The notes under the pieces: model-generated
The model's database searches: none
The model's input: the letters and a program-made list of their open reading frames with translations, nothing else
What the model was told of the DNA's origin: nothing
Made by a program: the position numbers and the translations under genes
Assembly: GCA_027482985.1 (NCBI GenBank)
Contig: JAIXVO010000104.1
Coordinates: forward strand, 1 to 7,328
DNA: 7,328 nucleotides
Reading direction: 5' to 3'
Source of the DNA: Cyanobacteriota bacterium
GTDB lineage: Bacteria; Cyanobacteriota; Cyanobacteriia; Leptolyngbyales; Leptolyngbyaceae
Shown here: piece by piece, positions 1 through 5,480 of the stretch
Numbering within the stretch: position 1 is the stretch's first letter
Layout: each line of letters begins with the position of its first letter

Positions 1-108
1 ATCCAGAGCCGTCGCCTGAAGTACAAAATTCGGCGCGAGAAGCCTTTGAATTTCCTGGTCAAAGATTACGACGGCAACATCATCGAAATGGCAGAAGTGT
101 CCAATTAA
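1..108 (+). CDS. C-terminal fragment of an unidentified protein, possibly VOC/glyoxalase fold
   Basis: Frame 1 is open from the window edge and gives 35 residues before TAA at 106-108. The fragment is rich in Arg and Lys at its start and ends in a hydrophobic strand, an acidic turn with Asp-Tyr-Asp-Gly-Asn, and a final strand IIEMAE. A DxDGN turn followed by a short strand with a Glu is how many VOC/glyoxalase-superfamily proteins end, where that Glu can be a metal ligand. This is only a resemblance: 35 residues cannot establish the family, and the pattern LNFLVKDYDGN could come from something else. The reading frame and stop are clear. The next gene on the same strand starts at least 171 bp downstream behind a terminator-like hairpin, so the two are probably separate transcription units. 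Confidence 0.6.
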   Translation: MQSRRLKYKIRREKPLNFLVKDYDGNIIEMAEVSN

Positions 109-170
109 TCTCGCCCTTGGATCAGGGGTGGCAGGGCAAAGTGCCAGAGGTTAGCCGTTTTTATTCCCTG

Positions 171-205
171 AATCTATGCTTGAACTGCAAAAGCATAGAT
201 TTTTT
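171..205 (+). terminator. Intrinsic terminator-like hairpin after the upstream gene
   Basis: AATCTATGCTT (171-181) and AAGCATAGATT (191-201) are exact reverse complements, giving an 11-bp stem with a 9-nt loop (182-190). The 3' arm runs straight into six T residues (200-205). It lies 62 nt after the stop of the upstream gene and about 75 nt before the first possible start of the next, so it could end upstream transcription. The stem is AT-rich, so it would be weaker than a typical GC-rich terminator. It could instead be an operator palindrome or part of a leader switch with the second hairpin at 205-241. Confidence 0.6.
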
Positions 206-241
206 AGTATAGATTCTGTCGCGAGAATTGAATTTATACTA
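205..241 (+). promoter_or_regulatory. Second leader hairpin upstream of the ThDP enzyme gene, with a possible -10 box
   Basis: TAGTATAGATT (205-215) can pair with AATTTATACTA (231-241) over 11 positions with a single G-U pair, leaving a 15-nt loop. The left arm is nearly a copy of the right arm of the preceding hairpin (AGCATAGATT at 192-201 against AGTATAGATT at 206-215, 9 of 10 identical). It can therefore also pair with 171-180, again with one G-U pair, which would exclude both other hairpins. The right arm contains TATACT (235-240), a reasonable -10 box, but no convincing -35 stands 16-18 bp upstream. Whether this acts as RNA structure, as a protein-binding site or simply as an AT-rich promoter cannot be decided from sequence. 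Confidence 0.4.
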
Positions 242-268
242 TACATATTTTGGTACCCATCGCTGTGT

Positions 269-272
269 AGGA
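269..272 (+). promoter_or_regulatory. Possible ribosome binding site for the TTG start at 280
   Basis: AGGA at 269-272 followed by AAGG at 274-277 gives a purine-rich stretch directly before TTG at 280. The spacing from AGGA is 7 nt, which suits initiation there. The competing ATG at 325 has only AGG with about 10-nt spacing. This favours the longer protein, but only weakly, because many cyanobacterial genes start without a Shine-Dalgarno sequence. Confidence 0.35.
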
Positions 273-279
273 TAAGGTA

Positions 280-2535
280 TTGAGCCTTTTCAACCCTTTC
301 ATCATTGCACCAGGTACCTCAAGCATGACGGCAGTTACCCCAAACCCCAAGTCCGCGCCCGCATTTTGCGAGGGGATTCAGTACTTCGGCGACTCCTTCC
401 CCGAATTTGACCAGTACGGCAAAACCCCCGCGATCGCGGAAGGGCAAGTCGCGATCGCCAATCCCAATGATCCTGCCGCTGCCTATCAAACCTTGTTGTA
501 TGCCGATGCGTTGCGCTACCTGACGTTACAAGTGACTGGGAGTAAAGCCTCCGGTCATCCAGGCGGGTTTGCCAGTCAGGCGGAAGCCTATGCGGCGCTG
601 GTAATGTTAGGGCATAAGAATTTCATTACCGAAGTCGGTCACCATGCCCCAGGCTTCTACAGTGCCATGTTCCTGGATCGATCGCTGGAAGATATGGGCA
701 TTGAGACTGTCCAGCAAATGCGCGATCGCTTCCGCGAACGGCATGGCTTGTTAGGGCACCTGTCGGGACAGATTCCCGGTCTGCTGGCACCTGCGGGACC
801 TTTAGGGCAGGGTCAACACTTTGCCATGGCGAATGCCCGCTTGCATCCCGACAAACTATTCCCCTTCACCGTGGGCGATGGCGGTCTGGGCGAACCTTAC
901 ATCATGAGTGCCTTTGGGCATTTCCATACCGCCTACCCTGAATCCACAAACTTCCTGCCGATCCTGGTTTGGAATGGCTACTCCCAGGAACACCACAGTA
1001 TGGTGTCTACCCTATCGAATGAGCGCATGATTGCATATTGGCGGGGCAACGGCTTTGAGGAAGTGGTGCTGGTGGATGCCAAAGACTTTGATGACCAGCA
1101 TCAACCCGGTGATTTTATCGATAGCACTGCTTTTAGCTTCGGGCAACGGCTCGCCTTTACCCAGGCCGTATTGGCAGGAGCAGATCAAGCGGCGCGATCG
1201 GCTCTGGGCGGCAAACTCACTGTGTTCATCATCAAACAATTGAAGGGTGCTGGCGTGCACGCGCGCGGGGCAAAGTCGCATAACCTGTATGGTCATCACA
1301 CGTTAGATAATCCCGACATTGTGAGTGCTTTGAAAACCCGCGCCTTGCCGCCGGAAGCCTGGGAACTGGTGCGAACCAATTGTGCGCGAGCCAATGGTGG
1401 TCCTGCTAGCAAAACCGTGGTTACGGAATTTGTGTTGCCTCTGCCGGACTTGGGACAACTACCGCTGGAAGAGTACGCAGTTGGCGGTGAGGCCAAAGTT
1501 TCAACGACATCAATGGGGCGGCTGGTGGGCTACGTCGGTCAGACCGATCGCGGCTATGTGGTCACCAATGCGGATGGCAACGAAGCCTCTGGGATTGCCA
1601 ATATCAACCAGGCGTTGAAAATTATTCACCCCGTCACTGATGCGCTTTACAATCAACAGCCCAACGGTCAGGTGTATGAGCCGCTGAGTGAAGATGCCTG
1701 TGCGGGGTTGGCGGCAGGTCTAGCGCTGATGGGATCGCGGACGCTCTGGTGTTCCTACGAATCGTTTGCGATTAATGGCTTACCAATCTGGCAAACCGTT
1801 ACTCAAGCGATGGCCGAATTGCGACGACCAACCCCGGCCACCATTACCCTATTTACCGCAGGTGCATTGGAGCAGGGTCGCAACGGCTGGACGCACCAAC
1901 GACCTGAAATTGAAGCTTACTTCGCGGCGATGATGCGTAACGGTAACGTGTTTCCCCTGTTTCCGCCGGATGCGAACAGTATTCAGGTATGTTACGAGTG
2001 GGGCTTGACCGCCGTCAATAAAGGGATTGTGATTACCGCGAGTAAATCCCCCTTGCCGATTCGCACCACCTTTGCCCAAACTCGGCAGGCGTTACAGGAT
2101 GGCGCGATCGTCCTGCACGAGAGTCAAGGCAGTCAGACTGTGGTGCTGGCGGCGATCGGTGATATGATTCTGAATCCGGTGTTTGAAGCGGCGCAACAAT
2201 TGGAAGCGCAAGGCTATGGGGTGCGGGTGGTGTCCATTGTGAATCCTCGTCGGCTCTATCGTCCTACAGATGTCGCTTGGGAAATTTGCAGTGAAGCCGA
2301 TGGTGAATTTTTGGATGAGGCTGGCTTCGATCGCCTGTTTGGGGGCGATGTATTGATCGGCATTACGGGCGGTGCCAGCGGGATGTTAGAGCCGATCATG
2401 CTGCGCAGTCCCGCCAAGCGCGACACCTTTGCCTGGAAACGCGGCGAAACTACCGCCAGCGCGGGCGAACTGATGGCACTCAATGGCATCACAGGTGAGA
2501 ACATCGCGAAACGGGCGATCGCGTTGCTGGGCTAG
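280..2535 (+). CDS. Phosphoketolase/transketolase-like ThDP-dependent enzyme (resembles Synechocystis Sll0529)
   Basis: A complete 751-codon frame encoding a thiamine-diphosphate enzyme of the transketolase superfamily, expected to be cytosolic and to act on sugar phosphates. The N-terminal half has transketolase-like SGHPGG (91-96) and GPLGQG (173-178). The cofactor motif is GDG (199-201) followed by N232 in PILVWNGY, which recalls the LNGY of phosphoketolases. The second half is closer to phosphoketolase: LSED then YESF (469-496), GRNGWTHQ (533-540), FPPDAN (561-566), ASKSPLP (587-593) and ETTASAGELMALN near the end (723-735). It is shorter than canonical Xfp (about 790-820 residues). From memory it matches the second putative cyanobacterial phosphoketolase type, Sll0529; Xfp activity (acetyl-phosphate from xylulose-5-P or fructose-6-P) is not assured. 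Start: TTG at 280 has AGGA (269-272) at 7-nt spacing; ATG at 325 (residue 16) has only a weak AGG and may be the true start, since the first 15 residues look non-conserved. No acetate kinase or phosphotransacetylase gene is nearby. Confidence 0.88.
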   Translation: MSLFNPFIIAPGTSSMTAVTPNPKSAPAFCEGIQYFGDSFPEFDQYGKTPAIAEGQVAIANPNDPAAAYQTLLYADALRYLTLQVTGSKASGHPGGFASQAEAYAALVMLGHKNFITEVGHHAPGFYSAMFLDRSLEDMGIETVQQMRDRFRERHGLLGHLSGQIPGLLAPAGPLGQGQHFAMANARLHPDKLFPFTVGDGGLGEPYIMSAFGHFHTAYPESTNFLPILVWNGYSQEHHSMVSTLSNERMIAYWRGNGFEEVVLVDAKDFDDQHQPGDFIDSTAFSFGQRLAFTQAVLAGADQAARSALGGKLTVFIIKQLKGAGVHARGAKSHNLYGHHTLDNPDIVSALKTRALPPEAWELVRTNCARANGGPASKTVVTEFVLPLPDLGQLPLEEYAVGGEAKVSTTSMGRLVGYVGQTDRGYVVTNADGNEASGIANINQALKIIHPVTDALYNQQPNGQVYEPLSEDACAGLAAGLALMGSRTLWCSYESFAINGLPIWQTVTQAMAELRRPTPATITLFTAGALEQGRNGWTHQRPEIEAYFAAMMRNGNVFPLFPPDANSIQVCYEWGLTAVNKGIVITASKSPLPIRTTFAQTRQALQDGAIVLHESQGSQTVVLAAIGDMILNPVFEAAQQLEAQGYGVRVVSIVNPRRLYRPTDVAWEICSEADGEFLDEAGFDRLFGGDVLIGITGGASGMLEPIMLRSPAKRDTFAWKRGETTASAGELMALNGITGENIAKRAIALLG

Positions 2536-2563
2536 AGCGCGTTGAAAACCCGACACTGTCACC

Positions 2564-2598
2564 CAGTCCCTCTCTGCGCTAACAGGAGAGAGGGATTG
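2564..2598. terminator. Hairpin between convergent genes
   Basis: CAGTCCCTCTCT (2564-2575) pairs with AGAGAGGGATTG (2587-2598) over 12 positions with one G-U pair, around an 11-nt loop. It sits between the stop of the ThDP enzyme gene (2535) and the stop of the Uma2 gene (2615), which read towards each other. The position suits a shared bidirectional transcript end. Neither strand has a T-run after the stem, so it is not a standard intrinsic terminator; it may act as an RNA 3'-end stabiliser or be a copy of a dispersed CCCTCTC/GAGAGGG-type repeat. Confidence 0.5.
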
Positions 2599-2614
2599 AA
2601 CCGGCAATACCGAG

Positions 2615-3196
2615 TCATGCCAGAAAAAAGCGATCGCAGGGTAGCTCAAATTCAGGCAGAACATCTTCGCCGGAGAGGGTTTGGGGCGCTTGCAAGACTG
2701 CCACAGGTTGACCAGGACGGTAGATTTCAACGAGTTTTGCGTCAGGGTCAATCAGCCAACCGAGCCGCACGCCGTTGGCTATATACTCGCGCATTTTCGC
2801 TTGCACATCGGCTAGGTTGTCGCTGGGAGAAACTAATTCCAGGACAAAATCGGGCGCGATCAGGGGAAATTTTTTGCGATCCTCAGGGGCTAAGGCATTC
2901 CAGCGTTCGGCGGTGATCCAAGCGACATCGGGCGATCGCTTGGCACCGTTGGGAAGCCGAAAACAGGTGGAGGAATCAAACACAACTCCCGATTGGGTTT
3001 GACGTTTCCAAATCACGAAATCCGCATTGACTTCTGAGTTGTAACTGCCCGTCTCACCGCCTGTCGGTGCCACAATGATGAGATCTCCGTTTGCCTGCTG
3101 CTCAAATTTGACATCAGGATTGGCCTGACAGAGCTGGAGAAAATGCTCGTCAGTGAGTTTCAACAGCGGCTCCAGATGAACAGTGATGGAAGTCAT
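2615..3196 (-). CDS. Uma2 family protein (DUF820), putative PD-(D/E)XK nuclease
   Basis: A complete 193-residue protein with the Uma2/DUF820 pattern, a family very expanded in cyanobacteria and assigned by fold to the PD-(D/E)XK nucleases; its biological role is not established. Visible hallmarks are [15 protein letters not shown] near the start (14-28), E32, SPDVAW (88-93) carrying the metal-ligand Asp90, [10 protein letters not shown] (117-126) carrying Glu120, and VQAKMREY (131-138) carrying Lys134, then [10 protein letters not shown] (142-151). The candidate active-site triad Asp-Glu-Lys is intact and the length is normal for the family. The ATG overlaps the mnmG stop as ATGA (3196-3193), and GGAGGT lies 6 nt upstream inside the mnmG coding sequence, so the start is well supported. 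Translation is probably coupled to mnmG. There is no sign that it works in tRNA modification; it may only share the transcript. Confidence 0.9.
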   Translation of the reverse strand: MTSITVHLEPLLKLTDEHFLQLCQANPDVKFEQQANGDLIIVAPTGGETGSYNSEVNADFVIWKRQTQSGVVFDSSTCFRLPNGAKRSPDVAWITAERWNALAPEDRKKFPLIAPDFVLELVSPSDNLADVQAKMREYIANGVRLGWLIDPDAKLVEIYRPGQPVAVLQAPQTLSGEDVLPEFELPCDRFFLA

Positions 3197-5100
3197 ACTA
3201 CGACCTCCGAAGTTTGGCGCGATCGCACTTCCAGATAAATCAGCAAAGCGTTGATGTCAGCGGGATTCACGCCCCCAATGCGGGAGGCTTGCCCAATCGT
3301 GAGGGGACGCACCTGAGCGAGTTTTTCGCGGGCTTCTTTGGAGAGGGTCTCGATCGCGTGATAATCCAGATCCGGGGAGAGCTTGCGGTGTTCCTGACGG
3401 GCAGTTTGTTCAATCTGGGTTTGTTGCCGCTGGATATACCCCGCATACTTAATCTCGATTTCGGCACCTTCCTGCACCGCGCGATCGCACTCTGGATTGG
3501 CCAGCCCAAAGTGAATTAGATCGGCATAGTGGAAACCGGGTTTACGCAACAATTCCGCCAGCGTCGTGGAGCCTTTGATTGCCTGTTGGGTGTGAGCCGC
3601 GATCGCTTTCCCGATGGCCTCATGTTCTTTGACGCGGGTGGCATGCAGGCGTTCTTGTTCGGCAGTGATCATGGCCTGCTTATGTTGGAACAGGTGCCAG
3701 CGGCGATCGTCAATCAGGCCAATCTCGCGGCCCAGGGGAGTGAGGCGCTGGTCGGCATTGTCCGATCGCAGAATCAGGCGATATTCGGAACGGCTGGTCA
3801 GCATTCGGTAGGGTTCACGCAGGTCTTTGGTGCAAAGATCGTCGATCAGGGTGCCGAGGTAGCTGCCTTCACGTGGGAAGGTGATCAGCTCTTGTCCCCG
3901 CACCAAGCGAGCGGCATTGATGCCAGCGACCAAGCCCTGCGCGGCGGCTTCTTCGTAGCCCGTCGTGCCATTCACCTGTCCGGCACAAAATAAGCCCTCG
4001 ATTTTTTTGGTCATCAAGGTGGGGAAACATTGCGTTGCGGGCAAATAGTCATATTCCACGGCATAGGCGGGGCGCAACATGGCACACTGTTCCAGACCGG
4101 GGAGCGATCGCAACATCGCCAGTTGAATCGGCTCCGGCAATCCGGTCGAGAAGCCCTGCACGTAAATTTCAGGAATGTCGCGGCCTTCCGGTTCCAGGAA
4201 GATCTGGTGACTTTCCTTATCGGCAAAGCGGACGATTTTGTCCTCAATACTGGGACAGTAACGCGGCCCTTTCGCATCGACCCAACCGCCATACACGGGC
4301 GACAGATGCAGATTGTCCCGAATGATTTTGTGGGTGGCGGCAGTGGTGCGGGTGAGGTAACAATTCATCGGTTCCCGCTCGACCCAGGCAGTCGGATCAA
4401 AGCTGAACCAGCGCACATCGGGGTCACTGGGTTGTGGTTCGAGATTGTCGAAGTTGATGGAGCGGCGATCGACCCTAGCTGGAGTACCCGTTTTCAGCCG
4501 TCCCGTTTCAAAGCCCAGACGATTCAGGGTGTCGGTCAGTCCTTCGGCGGCAAACTCCCCGGCTCGTCCCGCTGCCATCGACTTATTGCCCACCCAAATG
4601 CGTCCACCCAAAAAGGTGCCCGTGGTCAGAATCACGGCTTTGCAAGCAAATGCCACCCCAAAGTAAGTCTCAACGCCTATCACTTCGTCGTTTTTGCCCA
4701 ACACCAAATCCGTCACCATGCCTTCTCGCACCGTGAGATTGTCCTGATTCTCGACAATCCCTTTCATCACGGCAGCGTATTCGCGCTTATCCGTTTGTGC
4801 CCGTAATGCCCATACCGCTGGCCCGCGGGAGGAGTTGAGCACCCGTTTTTGCAGGTAGGTGCGATCGGCCATTTTGCCAATCTCGCCGCCCAGGGCATCC
4901 ACTTCATGCACCAGTTGCGACTTGGCGGGGCCACCCACGGCAGGATTGCACGGTTGCCACGCAATTTTGTCCAAGTTCAGGGTCAACAGCAGGGTGCGAC
5001 AGCCCAACCGCGCCGTTGCCAATGCCGCCTCACACCCGGAGTGTCCGGCACCGACGACGACGACATCATATGCATCCAAAAATTCTACGGGCTGGGTCAT
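3193..5100 (-). CDS. mnmG: tRNA uridine-5-carboxymethylaminomethyl modification enzyme MnmG (GidA)
   Basis: A full-length 635-residue MnmG. With its GTPase partner MnmE it makes the (carboxymethyl)aminomethyl group on the wobble uridine U34 of a set of tRNAs, using FAD, NADH and methylene-tetrahydrofolate, in the cytosol. The FAD-binding GxGxxG is at 17-22 (GAGHSG). The catalytic cysteine pair of the family is present: C51 in [14 protein letters not shown] and C282 in [11 protein letters not shown]. The late FAD/NADH-domain signature [19 protein letters not shown] is at 371-389, and the helical C-terminal domain that contacts MnmE and tRNA runs to the end. Length is normal. The ATG at 5100 puts the Rossmann strand at residue 12, as in homologues. 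mnmE is not in the window. The last 4 nt overlap the Uma2 gene. A TACAAT-like -10 on the minus strand at 5141-5136 could drive it. Confidence 0.97.
   Translation of the reverse strand: MTQPVEFLDAYDVVVVGAGHSGCEAALATARLGCRTLLLTLNLDKIAWQPCNPAVGGPAKSQLVHEVDALGGEIGKMADRTYLQKRVLNSSRGPAVWALRAQTDKREYAAVMKGIVENQDNLTVREGMVTDLVLGKNDEVIGVETYFGVAFACKAVILTTGTFLGGRIWVGNKSMAAGRAGEFAAEGLTDTLNRLGFETGRLKTGTPARVDRRSINFDNLEPQPSDPDVRWFSFDPTAWVEREPMNCYLTRTTAATHKIIRDNLHLSPVYGGWVDAKGPRYCPSIEDKIVRFADKESHQIFLEPEGRDIPEIYVQGFSTGLPEPIQLAMLRSLPGLEQCAMLRPAYAVEYDYLPATQCFPTLMTKKIEGLFCAGQVNGTTGYEEAAAQGLVAGINAARLVRGQELITFPREGSYLGTLIDDLCTKDLREPYRMLTSRSEYRLILRSDNADQRLTPLGREIGLIDDRRWHLFQHKQAMITAEQERLHATRVKEHEAIGKAIAAHTQQAIKGSTTLAELLRKPGFHYADLIHFGLANPECDRAVQEGAEIEIKYAGYIQRQQTQIEQTARQEHRKLSPDLDYHAIETLSKEAREKLAQVRPLTIGQASRIGGVNPADINALLIYLEVRSRQTSEVVV
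3203..3208 (-). promoter_or_regulatory. Shine-Dalgarno of the Uma2 gene, inside the end of mnmG
   Basis: On the minus strand GGAGGT (3208-3203) is followed 6 nt later by the ATG at 3196-3194. It lies in the codons for the last residues of MnmG. The match to the anti-Shine-Dalgarno is strong and the spacing ideal, which fixes the Uma2 start and indicates reinitiation or coupled translation. By contrast, mnmG itself has no recognisable Shine-Dalgarno before its ATG at 5100. Confidence 0.8.
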
Positions 5101-5135
5101 GGTGGCAAATCAGGCAGGCATGTACACTAAGTTCA

Positions 5136-5141
5136 ATTGTA
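5136..5141 (-). promoter_or_regulatory. Candidate -10 box for mnmG
   Basis: On the minus strand TACAAT (5141-5136) lies 36 nt before the mnmG ATG and would give a leader of about 28 nt. No -35 hexamer is recognisable at the expected distance, which is common in cyanobacterial promoters. The twin GCGATCGC sites lie 22-50 bp further upstream. The assignment rests on one hexamer and is weak. Confidence 0.3.
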
Positions 5142-5161
5142 AAGGTGGGTCAGGGAGAATG

Positions 5162-5188
5162 GGCGATCGCGGCAGATTGGCGATCGCG
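5162..5188. repeat. Two closely spaced HIP1 palindromes in the mnmG upstream region
   Basis: GGCGATCGCG occurs at 5162-5171 and again at 5179-5188, so two HIP1 octamers (5163-5170 and 5180-5187) stand 17 bp apart centre to centre. HIP1 is a very abundant cyanobacterial palindrome, elsewhere in this window mostly inside coding sequence. A pair this close in a promoter-proximal gap could matter for methylation or DNA topology, or could be chance. Confidence 0.6.
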
Positions 5189-5231
5189 ATATTCGTTCGA
5201 TCCAGGTGGGTGGCAGTCATTGATCAATACT

Positions 5232-5475
5232 ATGCACCAACAGATTTGGCGGAATATGAGTGGGTTCGTCGGCGTTGGGCTAGCTCCACTCATGTTTATG
5301 GCTCATGCCGTCGCCCAATTCCCCATCCCCATTTGAGGGGTTACGACTCGCGCCCGCATTTGTGTTAGAAGATCTCTCGAACCGCAACCGTGTCGGACAG
5401 TTCCAGACGTGCCGTCGTTGCCGGACATCCAGCCACTACTCAACCCACCCTAAAGCGGTTTTGCCTCCTGCCTGA
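5232..5475 (+). pseudogene. Probable frameshifted remnant of a small secreted protein
   Basis: ATG at 5232 opens 34 codons that read like a signal peptide: a short charged start (Arg7), a hydrophobic core with GFVGVGLAPLMFM (11-23) and an AHAVAQ cleavage-like end (24-29), then TGA at 5334-5336. In the +1 frame the sequence continues open to TGA at 5473-5475. Skipping one base near 5331, in a C-rich stretch (CCCCATCCCC), joins the two frames as FPIPFEGLRLAPAFV and then LEDLSNRNRVGQF. From memory this recalls cyanobacterial secreted proteins that start the mature part with F-x-x-L-x-L-x-P-G-F and later have L-x-x-I/L-x-N-R-D. If so, the Gly-rich middle is missing and the tail is degraded. It stops 5 bp before the convergent cyclase gene ends. 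A sequencing error in the C-run or a chance ORF are alternatives; no Shine-Dalgarno is evident. Confidence 0.35.
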
Positions 5476-5480
5476 CGGCA

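Larger units (their letters stand above)
5101..5480. other. Gap between mnmG and the cyclase gene
   Basis: These 380 bp hold no intact gene. The part next to mnmG (5101-5231) should contain its promoter and holds the twin HIP1 sites and a perfect 10-bp palindrome ATTGATCAAT (5219-5228). The rest (5232-5475) is the suspected frameshifted remnant. ATGAGTGG (5256-5263) and CCACTCAT (5286-5293) form an 8-bp inverted repeat within it, and GTGCCGTC (5409-5416) and GACGGCAC (5474-5481) another, widely spaced and of doubtful meaning. Confidence 0.6.

Noticed and set aside
129..146. Small hairpin TGGCA/TGCCA after the upstream gene
   Set aside because: Only 5 bp of stem and no T-run directly after it; the hairpin at 171-201 is far stronger.
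280..2535. Calling this gene a canonical xfp
   Set aside because: The N-terminal half lacks the usual Xfp signatures and has transketolase-like motifs; the shorter length and mixed motifs argue for the separate Sll0529-like group, so no symbol was given.
2386..2751. 121-codon minus-strand ORF across the end of the ThDP enzyme and Uma2 genes
   Set aside because: It overlaps two real genes and the hairpin, with no protein-family character.
2542..2916. 124-codon plus-strand ORF after the ThDP enzyme gene
   Set aside because: It runs through the intergenic hairpin and then antisense to the well-supported Uma2 gene; composition is Arg-rich and motif-free.
3529..3993. 154-codon plus-strand ORF opposite mnmG
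   Set aside because: Antisense shadow of conserved coding sequence with no ribosome binding site or domain.
4030..4806. 258-codon plus-strand ORF opposite mnmG
   Set aside because: It lies wholly antisense to a highly conserved gene, has no recognisable motif, and its length follows from the codon use of mnmG on the other strand.
5256..5293. ATGAGTGG/CCACTCAT inverted repeat as a terminator or riboswitch
   Set aside because: Eight base pairs with a 22-nt loop, no T-run, and it falls within the signal-peptide-like codons; probably chance.
4859..5368. 169-codon plus-strand ORF starting inside mnmG and running into the gap
   Set aside because: The first half is antisense to mnmG and the second half is out of frame with the signal-peptide-like stretch; no domain is visible.
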